DNA of 64,000 nucleotides from Methylovorus sp. MM2 (GCF_001648895.1 NZ_LXUF01000001.1:806001-870000); one strand, 5' to 3'; counted from the first letter of the stretch, positions 8,800-17,705 are shown. A program made the numbers and translations. The notes: generated by a model from the letters alone, not told the origin.

Positions 8800-10686
8800 A
8801 TGTCCACAGAGACTATCCAAAAAGAAACACTAGGTTTTCAAACCGAGGTAAAGCAACTGCTGCACCTCATGATCCATTCGCTCTACAGCAATAAAGAGAT
8901 CGTGCTGCGTGAGCTGATCTCGAATGCGAGTGACGCCGCCGATAAATTGCGCTTTGAAGCGCTGGCAAACAATAGCTTGTATGGCAATGACAGCGAGCTA
9001 AAGATCCGCGTCGCTTTCGATAAAGAGGCGCGCACGCTGACAATCTCTGACAATGGTATTGGCATGAGCCGTGATGAAGTCATCACCAACATTGGTACCA
9101 TCGCAAAATCTGGTACTAAAGAATTCTTTCAGGCATTAACCGGCGATCAAGCTAAAGATGCCAACCTCATCGGCCAATTTGGTGTTGGTTTTTACTCTGC
9201 ATTTATCCTAGCTGACAAAGTTACATTGATTACCCGCCGCGCTGGTGGCACAGATGCTATCAAGTGGGAATCCGCAGGTGAAGGTGAATACACGCTTGAG
9301 TCTGCTGATAAAACCACACGTGGTACAGATATCATCCTGCATTTGCGTGAAGGCGAAGATGAATTCCTGAATGACTGGAAGCTCAAAACCATCATCCGCA
9401 AGTATTCTGACCACATCACATTACCTATCGTGATGAAAAAATCAGAATGGAAAGATGGCGAGCAGGTACCAACCGATGAAGATGAATCAGTCAATACGGC
9501 TTCCGCATTATGGGCACGTTCAAAGAGCGATATCACCGATGAAGAATACAAGGAATTCTATAAGCATGTCTCCCATGATTTTCAGGATCCACTGACATGG
9601 AGCCATAACCGCGTAGAGGGTAAGCAGGAATATATCTCGCTACTTTATCTACCGAGCAAAGCGCCATTCGACTTATATGATCGCGAACGCAAACATGGCA
9701 TCAAGCTCTATGTGAAACGTGTATTCATCATGGATGATGCAGACCAGCTGATGCCGCAATACCTGCGTTTTGTACGCGGTGTGATCGATAGTGCCGACCT
9801 GCCGTTAAATGTTTCGCGTGAGATTTTGCAGCATAGCAAAGATATTGATGCTATCAAGGCAGGTTCTGTGAAGAAAGTGCTCGGTCTATTGGAAGACCTT
9901 GCAGAGAATAAACCGGAAGAGTACAGCAGTTTCTGGAATGAGTTTGGCCGTGTATTGAAAGAAGGCCCGGGCGAAGACTTTACCAATAAAGAAAAAATCG
10001 CTGGCTTGCTGCGCTTTGCATCGACCCATGCTGATAATGATCAGCAGGTCGTCTCGTTCAAAGACTATATCAGCCGCATGAAAGAAGAACAGGAAGCTAT
10101 CTATTACATTACTGCAGATAGCTTTGCTGCGGCGCAGCATAGTCCACATCTTGAGATATTCCGCAAAAAAGGTATCGAGGTGCTGTTGCTATCTGATCGT
10201 GTAGATGAGTGGCTGCTTTCAAGCCTGACTGAATTCGATGGTAAGAAACTGCAGTCTGTTGCCAAGGGCGATCTTGATCTTGGTAAATTGGAAGATGAAG
10301 CCGAGAAAGAGCAGCAGAAAAAAGTCGAAGATGAGTACAAATCATTGATCGAGAAAATTCAAAGCACACTGGGCGATAGCGTTAAAGAAGTGCGTGTGAC
10401 GCATCGCCTAACGGATTCGCCTGCCTGTTTGGTCAGTGGAGCGCATGACATGTCAGGTAATCTAGAGCGTATTTTGAAGGCGGCTGGGCAAAACACACCA
10501 GCGAATAAGCCTACACTGGAGATCAACCCAGAGCATAAACTGGTGCAGCGCTTGAAGCAGGAGTCTGACGATGCGCGTTTTGCTGATTGGTCGCACATCC
10601 TGTTCGATCAGGCTTTGCTTGCCGAAGGCGGACAGTTGCAAGATCCCGCAGCTTTTGTGCGTCGAGTGAATAGCCTGCTAGCTTAA
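8800..10686 (+). CDS. htpG: Molecular chaperone HtpG (Hsp90)
   Basis: A 628-residue cytoplasmic Hsp90 chaperone. The GHKL ATPase domain shows [31 protein letters not shown] and [11 protein letters not shown]. The middle and dimerisation domains follow at normal length. The start at 8800 ([16 protein letters not shown]) has a GGAG at 8787-8790; earlier TTG/ATG starts add only a few unlikely residues. Monocistronic: it has its own RpoH promoter upstream and a strong terminator downstream. Confidence 0.97.
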   Translation: MSTETIQKETLGFQTEVKQLLHLMIHSLYSNKEIVLRELISNASDAADKLRFEALANNSLYGNDSELKIRVAFDKEARTLTISDNGIGMSRDEVITNIGTIAKSGTKEFFQALTGDQAKDANLIGQFGVGFYSAFILADKVTLITRRAGGTDAIKWESAGEGEYTLESADKTTRGTDIILHLREGEDEFLNDWKLKTIIRKYSDHITLPIVMKKSEWKDGEQVPTDEDESVNTASALWARSKSDITDEEYKEFYKHVSHDFQDPLTWSHNRVEGKQEYISLLYLPSKAPFDLYDRERKHGIKLYVKRVFIMDDADQLMPQYLRFVRGVIDSADLPLNVSREILQHSKDIDAIKAGSVKKVLGLLEDLAENKPEEYSSFWNEFGRVLKEGPGEDFTNKEKIAGLLRFASTHADNDQQVVSFKDYISRMKEEQEAIYYITADSFAAAQHSPHLEIFRKKGIEVLLLSDRVDEWLLSSLTEFDGKKLQSVAKGDLDLGKLEDEAEKEQQKKVEDEYKSLIEKIQSTLGDSVKEVRVTHRLTDSPACLVSGAHDMSGNLERILKAAGQNTPANKPTLEINPEHKLVQRLKQESDDARFADWSHILFDQALLAEGGQLQDPAAFVRRVNSLLA

Positions 10687-10715
10687 TACGCTATCTATTG
10701 ATGCTTGTTGGTATT

Positions 10716-10762
10716 GCCCTTGTTGCCGCTCATGTTATGGGCATAGGCAACAAGGGCTTTTT
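10716..10762 (+). terminator. Rho-independent terminator of htpG
   Basis: A perfect 12-bp stem, gcccttgttgcc (10716-10727) with ggcaacaagggc (10746-10757), with an 18-base loop and TTTTT directly after. Confidence 0.93.
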
Positions 10763-10859
10763 ATTATATAATGCGCGGCTTCGCTAAAAGAGCGCTGTGC
10801 TTTTATGTTTTGAAAGCAGTAAAGCGTGTCTTGAAACTATGAAGAAGTTTGTAGGTATG

Positions 10860-10968
10860 CCATGCAATGCATGGTGATGGCGCTAAAGCCGTCCATCCTG
10901 ATGATTCAATGATTTGATCCAATTGTTTGAATCAGGATGCAGTGAAAATTATAGTCAGGTCAGCCTGA
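10860..10968 (+). promoter_or_regulatory. Structured 5' leader of the S4 paralogue gene
   Basis: The roughly 230 bases between the htpG terminator and the S4-like gene hold several inverted repeats. CCATGC/GCATGG forms a 6-bp hairpin (860-865 with 869-874, plus 10,000). GATGGC/GCCGTC is at 10876-10881 and 10888-10893. CATCCTGA + TTCAA pairs with TTGAATCAGGATG (10894-10909 with 10927-10939), a 13-bp stem with a 3-base bulge. TCAGG/CCTGA is at 10955-10968. None is followed by a T run. A TATAAT sits at 10767-10772 without a good -35. Autogenous or other post-transcriptional control is an inference. Confidence 0.5.
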
Positions 10969-10997
10969 TCAATTAACCATTATTAAGGAGTTTTTGT

Positions 10998-11615
10998 ATG
11001 TCTAGATTCACCGGCCCACGTCTCAAAAAAATGCGCGCACTTGGTATTGATCTGCCTGGCTTGTCACGTAAGACAATCGAGTCACGCCCAACTCCACCAG
11101 GTCAGCATGGCGCGAAAAATACACGTCGCAAGAAATCAGATTTCGGCGTTAAGTTGATGGAAAAGCAAAAGCTGCGTTTCAACTATGGTTTATCAGAAAA
11201 GCAGATGCGTCGTTTGGTTGTTGACGCGCGTAAAGGTAAAGAGCCTACTGGCGAAACATTGTTGCAACTGCTTGAGCGTCGTTTGGATAACGCAGTATTC
11301 CGTGCAGGTTTCGCACCGACTATCGCTGCAGCGCGCCAATTGGTTTCACACCGCCATATTCAATTGAATGGCAAACTGGTTAACATCCCATCTATCCGCC
11401 TTCGTGCAGGTGATGAGATCAGCCTTAAGGCTGTCAGTGCAAAACTGCCTATCGTGGTTGAGACATTGGCTGATATGCCTTTGATTCGTCCAGAGTGGTT
11501 GTCTTGGAATGAGCAAGGCCAAGTGGCTAAAGTAGCACATATGCCAGCACCGGAAGATGTTCCATTCCCGATTGATGTGCAGCAGGTTGTTGAGTACTAC
11601 GCAAACCGTCTGTAA
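10998..11615 (+). CDS. rpsD: 30S ribosomal protein S4, stand-alone cysteine-free paralogue
   Basis: A 205-residue S4-family protein. The core RNA-binding domain is complete: PPGQHG, DFGVKLMEKQKLRFNYGL, and the S4 fold ERRLDNAVFRAGFAPT..ARQLVSHRHIQLNGK. S4 normally lies in the alpha operon (rpsM-rpsK-rpsD-rpoA), but here it stands alone between htpG and an iron-uptake locus. The sequence has no cysteine, and the N terminus (MSRFTGPRLKKMRALGIDLPGL) and KQKLRFNYGL block look more like cyanobacterial/plastid S4 than the enterobacterial type. It is therefore probably a second S4 gene, although the alpha operon is not in the window to check. Strong Shine-Dalgarno AAGGAG and its own terminator. Confidence 0.9.
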   Translation: MSRFTGPRLKKMRALGIDLPGLSRKTIESRPTPPGQHGAKNTRRKKSDFGVKLMEKQKLRFNYGLSEKQMRRLVVDARKGKEPTGETLLQLLERRLDNAVFRAGFAPTIAAARQLVSHRHIQLNGKLVNIPSIRLRAGDEISLKAVSAKLPIVVETLADMPLIRPEWLSWNEQGQVAKVAHMPAPEDVPFPIDVQQVVEYYANRL

Positions 11616-11643
11616 AAATACAAGTTTTAAAGTTCTCCTCTTT

Positions 11644-11671
11644 TAGCCACATTTTATGTGGCTATTTTTTT
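11644..11671 (+). terminator. Rho-independent terminator of the S4 paralogue gene
   Basis: Stem TAGCCACAT (11644-11652) with ATGTGGCTA (11656-11664), a 3-base loop and seven T after it. Confidence 0.92.
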
Positions 11672-11718
11672 GCCTGAATATCCATCCTGGATTCTGACTT
11701 TGCCCGCAATCATTAGTC

Positions 11719-11751
11719 TTGACGAGATAATTGAGAATGGTTATCATTTGT
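11719..11751 (+). promoter_or_regulatory. Sigma-70 promoter overlapped by a Fur box (tonB locus)
   Basis: TTGACG (11719-11724) and TATCAT (11742-11747) are spaced by 17 bases, a good housekeeping promoter. GAGAATGGTTATCATTTGT at 11733-11751 matches 13 of 19 positions of the Fur consensus GATAATGATAATCATTATC and covers the spacer and -10 element. This is the expected geometry for iron-dependent repression of the downstream tonB-exbB-exbD genes. Confidence 0.8.
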
Positions 11752-11878
11752 CGAAGTCAATAAAATATCTTTTATCTCGCTGACATGTTTATCGCATATG
11801 TACTCCATGCGTTGTGTTCGACTCTAATGTGTCGGGATATCAAATAGCTGCAATTGCGTGAGATTTGCAGGGAGTTAA

Positions 11879-11905
11879 GTGATTACAGATTGGTTAAAAG
11901 CGTGA
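11879..11905 (+). other. Possible 8-codon leader ORF ahead of the tonB locus
   Basis: A GGGAG (11870-11874) is four bases before a GTG at 11879 that opens MITDWLKA and stops with TGA at 11903-11905. That stop overlaps the ATG at 11905, an in-frame upstream start of the next gene. The arrangement could couple translation. Chance occurrence is possible, since the predicted leader is about 160 bases long. Confidence 0.3.
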
Positions 11906-11916
11906 TGGAGTCTTAC

Positions 11917-12156
11917 ATGAAACCTGCTAATGCCTGTAAGCGAGTTGTGCTCGCTGGTAACGATGGATGCAGAATCCTCTTTTGCGAAGAGTGCAATGTT
12001 GCGGAAGTCGAAGTTGGCGCATTAAGCTTACGTCTGGATGTTCAGGCATTCAATACGCTGAGTGAGCTGCTGCAAGAGGCCGCATCTAAAGTCGCGATAT
12101 TCAATGCGGCAAAAGCACAGAATGAAGTGATTTCCGGAGTGCGGAATGTCCACTGA
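11917..12156 (+). CDS. Small Cys-containing protein of the Fur-controlled tonB locus
   Basis: A 79-residue protein with no signal peptide or membrane segment. The start at 11917 is preferred because GGAG (11907-11910) is six bases before it; in-frame starts also exist at 11905 and 11854 (TTG). Four cysteines lie in the first third: Cys7, Cys18, and the pair FCEEC at 23-27 (Cys23, Cys26). This is a possible metal site. The second half (LDVQAFNTLSELLQEAASKV) is helical. I do not recognise the family. Its stop lies 11 bases inside tonB, and the Fur-box promoter lies upstream, so it is probably iron-regulated together with tonB. Confidence 0.65.
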   Translation: MKPANACKRVVLAGNDGCRILFCEECNVAEVEVGALSLRLDVQAFNTLSELLQEAASKVAIFNAAKAQNEVISGVRNVH

Positions 12157-12946
12157 TTTACGTTTGGCATCCTGGAATGACATGCCGAAGGCTACTCACG
12201 ACACTGCACATCATAACTTCAAGATCAGGGCTTTGATGCCTGCGCGGCAAAACCCGCAATCAGCTAAACCCCAGACCTCTAGTTTTGCAACCAAGACACT
12301 CATCTTCGTACTTGCATTGCATGTGCTGGCATTATTTTTAGTGCTGATGCTTAAACCAGAAGCGATGTTGGTGACTGAAGATACTTCTCCGCCAATGCTG
12401 GTGAGCTTGGTTGAAAGCCCGGTAATCAATCAAGAGTTCGTTGAACCTAAGCCTGTTGAGCCTAAACCTGAGCCTGTGATCAAAAAACCAACACCCAAAC
12501 CACAAGAAAAACCTACACCACAGGTGCAGGATGCGCCGTCACCCATTCCGCAAGCAGCACCCCAAGAAGTTGCACCGCCTCCTACCAGTGCTTCAGCCCC
12601 TGTGGTAACGAAACCCGCTGAGATTATTGAAAAACAGCAGCAACCTATTGAAGAGCCGAAACCGGAGATCGTCACCAGTGTTTCCTACTTAAAAAAGCCT
12701 GAGTTGGTCTTCCCTGCACAATCCCGTCGTCTTGGCGAAGAGGGGACCGTGGTCATTCGCGTACTGGTTGCAGTGAATGGCGAACCTGAGTCTATGGAAA
12801 TCAGGAAGAGTAGTGGTTATACACGTCTTGATCAGGCAGGTTTGGATGCGGTGAAAAAAGCGCGCTTTGTTCCACCCAAGAAGAACAATAAGCCATTAAG
12901 TGTATTGGTTGATCTGCCATTGAGCTTTACACTGACAGACGAATAG
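12146..12946 (+). CDS. tonB: Energy transducer TonB
   Basis: A 266-residue inner-membrane-anchored protein that passes proton-motive energy from ExbBD to outer-membrane receptors for iron chelates and similar ligands. It has a cytoplasmic lead of about 50 residues, one membrane segment (about 51-69), a Pro/Lys/Glu-rich periplasm-spanning region (about 97-172) and the C-terminal TonB domain (YLKKPELVFPAQSRRLGEEG, then RLDQAGLDAVKKARFVPP). A GGAG before 12146 supports the start, although the cytoplasmic lead is longer than in E. coli. exbB and exbD follow on the same strand. Confidence 0.94.
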   Translation: MSTDLRLASWNDMPKATHDTAHHNFKIRALMPARQNPQSAKPQTSSFATKTLIFVLALHVLALFLVLMLKPEAMLVTEDTSPPMLVSLVESPVINQEFVEPKPVEPKPEPVIKKPTPKPQEKPTPQVQDAPSPIPQAAPQEVAPPPTSASAPVVTKPAEIIEKQQQPIEEPKPEIVTSVSYLKKPELVFPAQSRRLGEEGTVVIRVLVAVNGEPESMEIRKSSGYTRLDQAGLDAVKKARFVPPKKNNKPLSVLVDLPLSFTLTDE

Positions 12947-13003
12947 ATTTTTTCGATAGTATCCTTAAGAACCAATAGTTTAGATTAAAGAAAGAAGTGC
13001 AAT

Positions 13004-13741
13004 ATGGATGGTTATGAATTTAACAGCTTGGCTTTCATCACGGATGGCGGGTTTGTCTCGATAAGCGTTGCTGTGTTGCTGCTTGTCATGTCAATTGCAA
13101 GCTGGTATTTGATTGTGATGAAGACTTTACAGGCGGTTCGCGTGCGTCGTGCATCAAGTGAATATAGTCAGGCATTCTGGAATGCGCCTACGCTTGATTT
13201 GGCTATTCGTGATGATGGTACATCGACACCAGTTTCAAGATTAGCGACACAAGCTGTTGAGGCCGCTGAGCATCATCAGCGCCATGCGACCAAGCGTTTA
13301 GCCGATGCGTGCAATCAGGATGAATTTATTGCACGGGCGATGCGCCGTTCTATCGGTGATGAAAGTGCCCGCGCTGAATACGGTCTGACGGTACTGGCTT
13401 CTGTCGGCAGTGTTTCACCATTCGTTGGTTTGTTTGGTACGGTGTGGGGTATCTACCACGCGTTAGCCAGTATCAGCTTAAGTGGTCAGGCAACGCTGGA
13501 TAAAGTCGCTGGTCCGGTAGGTGAAGCGCTGATCATGACAGCCATGGGTTTGGCCGTGGCGATTCCTGCCGTACTTGCCTATAACGCATTGGTGCGTAGT
13601 AACCGTGTATTGTTGAGCCAATTGGAAAGCTTTGCCAATGACCTGCATGTGTTGCTGACAACGGGTGCACCACTAGTCGTCGCTAGCTCTCAACCTGACG
13701 GCGCAAAACCGGCAACCCGTCTTAAAGAGGTCCATGTATGA
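13004..13741 (+). CDS. exbB: Biopolymer transport protein ExbB (MotA/TolQ/ExbB proton channel)
   Basis: A 245-residue inner-membrane protein of the TonB-energising complex. There is one membrane segment near residues 15-38, then a cytoplasmic loop, then two more (about 130-155 and 175-200) with the family block LTVLASVGSVSPFVGLFGTV and the GEALIMTAMGLAVAIPAVLAYN helix. It follows tonB by 57 bases and overlaps exbD by four. TolQ is the alternative homologue, but the tonB and Fur context favours ExbB. Confidence 0.93.
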   Translation: MDGYEFNSLAFITDGGFVSISVAVLLLVMSIASWYLIVMKTLQAVRVRRASSEYSQAFWNAPTLDLAIRDDGTSTPVSRLATQAVEAAEHHQRHATKRLADACNQDEFIARAMRRSIGDESARAEYGLTVLASVGSVSPFVGLFGTVWGIYHALASISLSGQATLDKVAGPVGEALIMTAMGLAVAIPAVLAYNALVRSNRVLLSQLESFANDLHVLLTTGAPLVVASSQPDGAKPATRLKEVHV

Positions 13742-14160
13742 TCGGTTCAGGTAACGGGTTTAGCTCCGGTAGCCATTCTGCCCCGATGGCAGAGATAAAT
13801 ACTACGCCGCTAGTGGATGTGATGCTGGTTCTGCTGGTGATTTTTATCATTACTGCACCGTTGCTGACCCATGCAGTCAAGATCGATTTGCCGCAGGCGA
13901 GTAGCCAGCCTTTGCCTGAAAAGCCGGAAGTCGTTTCAGTGTCGATCGACGGCGCAGGTAAAGTATATTGGAACGATGTGGCACTCGTGGCTGATGAATT
14001 GCCGTTCAAGTTGCAGCAAGCCGCTAAAACCGAGCCTCAGCCGGAGATACATATTCGGGCGGATAAAGAAACCCGTTATCAGGTGTTGGCTGAAGTCATG
14101 GCTGATGCGCAGAATGCGGGTATCAAGAAAATGGGTTTTATTAGCGAGCCTAAACCTTAG
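13738..14160 (+). CDS. exbD: Biopolymer transport protein ExbD
   Basis: A 140-residue partner of ExbB. The single membrane helix begins PLVDVMLVLLVIFIITAPL and holds the essential proton-carrying Asp27. The periplasmic domain follows (VKIDLPQA..., EIHIRADKETRYQVLAEVMADAQNAGI). It is the last gene of the tonB-exbB-exbD unit; a strong terminator lies about 90 bases downstream. Confidence 0.94.
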   Translation: MIGSGNGFSSGSHSAPMAEINTTPLVDVMLVLLVIFIITAPLLTHAVKIDLPQASSQPLPEKPEVVSVSIDGAGKVYWNDVALVADELPFKLQQAAKTEPQPEIHIRADKETRYQVLAEVMADAQNAGIKKMGFISEPKP

Positions 14161-14253
14161 CGAACTCCAGCCTTGAGTTAAGTCTAGGCTTTGAGTTACA
14201 CCCCATCTTCAGTTAAAAATTATTTTGATAGCCTGTCTGTCATTAACAGGGCT

Positions 14254-14287
14254 AAAAAAGCACCCGGATTTAATGGGTGCTTTTTTT
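14254..14287 (+). terminator. Rho-independent terminator of the tonB-exbBD unit
   Basis: Stem aaaaaagcaccc (14254-14265) with gggtgctttttt (14275-14286), a 9-base loop and a T run. The flanking A and T runs mean it could also work on the other strand. Confidence 0.92.
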
Positions 14288-14371
14288 ATGGGTTTTCTTG
14301 TAGTATTTACATGACGTTCTTCTATCAGGCCTCGTTTTTGCTAGACTATACATGTGCCAACCGAATTTATT

Positions 14372-14388
14372 TGATCGATTTAGATCAT
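14372..14388 (+). promoter_or_regulatory. Inverted repeat / FNR-CRP-like box upstream of glgP
   Basis: TGATC-6-GATCA is a perfect inverted repeat at 14372-14387. Overlapping it, TCGATTTAGATCAT (14375-14388) matches 8 of the 10 fixed positions of the FNR/ANR consensus TTGAT-4-ATCAA. It lies about 110 bases before glgP. The remaining sequence between the terminator and glgP (14288-14499) shows no confident promoter and no gene. Regulation is an inference. Confidence 0.3.
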
Positions 14389-14499
14389 TACCAAGTCAGA
14401 ATCAACGCTGATTTATGTTGTCAGTGTGAATGTCCCGAGTTATTTAGTTGCAAGAGTGTTTGCATGCCTTCTGTTAATTGATCGCGAAAGAGCCAGCTT

Positions 14500-16989
14500 A
14501 TGACTACCCCAAAAGCCAAGTCTGTTTCAAAGAAAACTGCCGGAATCAAGCCCACCATAACAACCGAGCAAACGCCGATTGCTCAAGCCTTGCAAAACCA
14601 TCTGATATTCTCGTCTGGAAAAACCAGTGCTTCGGCTACCAAGCGCGATTGGTATGCCTCGACTGCCTATACTGTACGTGACCACGTGATCGAGCGATGG
14701 GTAAAAACGGTAGAAGGCTACCGTGAGCATGACCCCAAACGCGTGTACTACCTCTCTTTGGAGTTCCTGATCGGGCGCATGTTGTCGAATGCTGCACTAA
14801 ATCTTGGCATTAACGATGAGGTGCGAGACGGCCTGAGTGATTTAGGCTACCAGTTGGAAAATGTCGTGGAGATGGAAAGTGACGCCGCGCTTGGTAATGG
14901 GGGCTTGGGTCGGCTTGCTGCTTGTTTTCTCGACTCTATGGCGACATTGGATATCCCGGGTACTGGCTACGGTATTCGCTATGAGTATGGGATGTTCCGT
15001 CAGACGATTGAGAAAGGCCAGCAGGTCGAGAATCCCGATAATTGGCTGCGCTATGTGAATATTTGGGAATTCCAGCGGCCAGAGCACACCTATATGGTGC
15101 AATTTTTTGGCAAAGTTGTTGAGTACCCGACCAAAAATGGTGTTGGATACCACTGGGTAGAGAGTGAGTCTGTGGTTGCGATGGCCTACGATATTCCCAT
15201 CCCCGGGTACGACACTCATACGGTGAATAACTTGCGCCTATGGTCTGCAAAAGCAACACGAGAGTTTGATCTGCGACAATTCAACGATGGCAATTACGAA
15301 AAAGCGGTAGAAGGTCGTAACGCGACAGAGAATATCTCCAAAGTGCTTTATCCAAATGATGCATCTGCATCAGGGCGAGAGTTGCGTCTTAAACAGCAGT
15401 ACTTCTTTGTTTCTGCATCCATTCAGGATATCTTGCGCCGCTTTTTATTAAAGCGTCGTGAATGGAATGAGTTGCCTGATAAGATTGCGATCCAACTAAA
15501 TGACACGCATCCTGCCATCGCCGTTGCAGAGTTGATGTATCAACTGGTGGATGTTCACCGCCTTGAGTGGGCACATGCATGGAAGCTGGTAGTTAAGATA
15601 TTTGGGTATACCAACCATACCTTGATGCCTGAAGCGCTCGAGACATGGTCTGTAGAGCTATTTGGTCGTTTGCTGCCTCGACATCTGGGCATCATCTATC
15701 AAATCAATCATGAATTCCTGCAAATGGTGAATCATAAATTCCCCGGGGATACTGATCTATTGACACGTGTGTCGATTATTGATGAGAGTAATGGTCGCCG
15801 TGTGCGTATGGCGCATTTGGCGGTGGTGGGTAGCCATACAGTGAATGGCGTTGCAGCATTGCACAGCCAATTATTAAAGACGACCTTGTTTGCTGATTTC
15901 AACCGTATTTATCCGGGCAAGTTCGTGAATATTACGAATGGCATCACGCCACGCCGTTGGCTGAATCAATGCAACCCGCAATTGACCAGTTTGCTGGAAA
16001 AAGTCATCGGTGCAGGCTTCCAGAAAGACTTGAGCGATCTAAGCGATATCGTGCCATTGGCCGAAGATAAAGCATTCCGTAAGGTATTTCGCGAGATTAA
16101 GCGTGCAAATAAGCTACGCCTAGCCCAGAGACTTGAAAAAGTAACAGGGGTCACAGTCAACCCTGATAGTCTTTTTGACGTGCAGATTAAGCGGATACAT
16201 GAATATAAGCGCCAGTTGCTAAACCTACTGCATGTGATCACCCTATATAACCGTATTCGTTCCGGCAACGCTGACAGCATCACGCCACGAACCGTAATCT
16301 TTGGTGGTAAGGCAGCCCCAGGTTATTGGATGGCGAAATTGATCATCCGCTTGATCAACGATGTGGCGGCCATCGTCAATGAAGACCCGGCGGTTGGCGA
16401 TAAGCTGAAAGTGGTGTTCTACCCGAATTATGAGGTCTCTGCCGCTGAGCTTCTATTCCCCGGCAGTGATCTTTCAGAGCAGATATCTACAGCGGGTACG
16501 GAGGCCTCAGGTACCGGTAATATGAAGATGGCGCTGAATGGCGCGCTAACGATTGGTACCTTGGATGGTGCGAATGTTGAGATTAAAGAAGAGGTCGGCG
16601 ATGAAAATATCTTTATCTTCGGTTTGACCACAGATGAAGTCGCAGAGAAAAAAGCCAGCGGATACAATCCTTGGGATTATTATCATGCCAATGCTGAATT
16701 AAAGCAGGTGCTGGATATGATTGCGACCGGGTTCTTCTGTGTGGATGAACCTGACCGATATAAAGCGATTTTCGATAACCTGTTACAAAAGGGGGATCAT
16801 TACTTGTTGCTGGCCGATTATGAAAGCTATATCGCTACGCAAGATGCGGTGTCTGCTTTGTATAAGGATCAGGAGGAGTGGTCCCGTCGTGCGATATTGA
16901 ATGTGGCGCGGGTGGGGAAATTCTCAAGTGATCGTACTATTGGCGAATACGCTAGCAAAATATGGAAAATACAAGCGCTGAAACGTTAA
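14500..16989 (+). CDS. glgP: Glycogen/starch/alpha-glucan phosphorylase
   Basis: An 829-residue GT35 enzyme that releases glucose 1-phosphate from alpha-1,4-glucans with pyridoxal phosphate. Core blocks are YYLSLEFLIGRMLSNA, the LGNGGLGRLAACF active-site loop and the PLP-lysine motif GTGNMKMALNG (Lys676). It is full length. It stands alone here, with no other glycogen genes adjacent, and is preceded by the exbD terminator and a possible FNR-like box. Confidence 0.96.
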   Translation: MTTPKAKSVSKKTAGIKPTITTEQTPIAQALQNHLIFSSGKTSASATKRDWYASTAYTVRDHVIERWVKTVEGYREHDPKRVYYLSLEFLIGRMLSNAALNLGINDEVRDGLSDLGYQLENVVEMESDAALGNGGLGRLAACFLDSMATLDIPGTGYGIRYEYGMFRQTIEKGQQVENPDNWLRYVNIWEFQRPEHTYMVQFFGKVVEYPTKNGVGYHWVESESVVAMAYDIPIPGYDTHTVNNLRLWSAKATREFDLRQFNDGNYEKAVEGRNATENISKVLYPNDASASGRELRLKQQYFFVSASIQDILRRFLLKRREWNELPDKIAIQLNDTHPAIAVAELMYQLVDVHRLEWAHAWKLVVKIFGYTNHTLMPEALETWSVELFGRLLPRHLGIIYQINHEFLQMVNHKFPGDTDLLTRVSIIDESNGRRVRMAHLAVVGSHTVNGVAALHSQLLKTTLFADFNRIYPGKFVNITNGITPRRWLNQCNPQLTSLLEKVIGAGFQKDLSDLSDIVPLAEDKAFRKVFREIKRANKLRLAQRLEKVTGVTVNPDSLFDVQIKRIHEYKRQLLNLLHVITLYNRIRSGNADSITPRTVIFGGKAAPGYWMAKLIIRLINDVAAIVNEDPAVGDKLKVVFYPNYEVSAAELLFPGSDLSEQISTAGTEASGTGNMKMALNGALTIGTLDGANVEIKEEVGDENIFIFGLTTDEVAEKKASGYNPWDYYHANAELKQVLDMIATGFFCVDEPDRYKAIFDNLLQKGDHYLLLADYESYIATQDAVSALYKDQEEWSRRAILNVARVGKFSSDRTIGEYASKIWKIQALKR

Positions 16990-17015
16990 GCGTCAATTTA
17001 GTGGGAGGAGAAAAT

Positions 17016-17699
17016 ATGCGTCGCTTGATGACATCATTAATATTTGCAAGTTTTGCTACGTATGCCAGTGCGGCTGGTTTAAGCGATCTAAGTAACGCTG
17101 AGGCAAGTAGTGGGCTGAAAGAGGCTTTGATACAAGGCGCCAGTAAAGCGGTCGGCAAGCTTGGTTCAGCAGATGGCTTCTTGAATAATCCCAAAGTGAA
17201 GATCCCGCTCCCCGATTCTATGAAAAAAGCTGAAAAAGCCATGCGCATGTTTGGCATGGGCAAGCAGGCGGATGAATTGGTGTTAAAAATGAATCGTGCT
17301 GCTGAGGCCGCCGTGCCAGAAGCAAAAGCCTTGCTCACAGACTCCGTGAAGAAAATGAGCGTGCAGGATGCCAAGGATATATTGTCTGGCGGCGATGATG
17401 CTGCAACGAAATATTTCAAGAAAACCACCTCTGGTCCAATGGCAGAAAAATTTCTGCCTATCGTTAAAAAGGCGACAGAGAATGTCCAGCTAGCCCAGCA
17501 ATATAATAAATTTGCTGAAATGGGCAGCAGTTATGGATTAGTGAGTAAAGACCAGGCTAATCTTGAGCAATACGTGACGCAGAAAACGCTTGATGGCGTT
17601 TATTTGATGATGGCGGAAGAAGAAAAAGCGATCCGTAAAGATCCGATGGGACAAGCGAGCGGATTGCTGAAAAAAGTATTTGGGTCTATCAACAAATAG
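17016..17699 (+). CDS. DUF4197 family exported protein
   Basis: A 227-residue protein with a signal peptide (MRRLMTSLIFASFATYASA, cleavage before AG). The start at 17016 has a strong GGGAGGAG; upstream in-frame codons lie inside glgP. The mature protein is largely helical, with the ALIQGASKAVGKLG segment and a C terminus LDGVYLMMAEEEKAIRKDP typical of DUF4197. Function is unknown. It starts 26 bases after glgP, so it may be cotranscribed. It converges on a diguanylate cyclase gene with a six-base gap. Confidence 0.82.
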   Translation: MRRLMTSLIFASFATYASAAGLSDLSNAEASSGLKEALIQGASKAVGKLGSADGFLNNPKVKIPLPDSMKKAEKAMRMFGMGKQADELVLKMNRAAEAAVPEAKALLTDSVKKMSVQDAKDILSGGDDAATKYFKKTTSGPMAEKFLPIVKKATENVQLAQQYNKFAEMGSSYGLVSKDQANLEQYVTQKTLDGVYLMMAEEEKAIRKDPMGQASGLLKKVFGSINK

Positions 17700-17705
17700 T
17701 TGGGT

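Noticed and set aside
14191-14481. A 96-codon open frame between exbD and glgP
   Set aside because: It runs through the terminator hairpin and T run at 14254-14287, has unusual Cys- and Tyr-rich composition and no ribosome-binding site.
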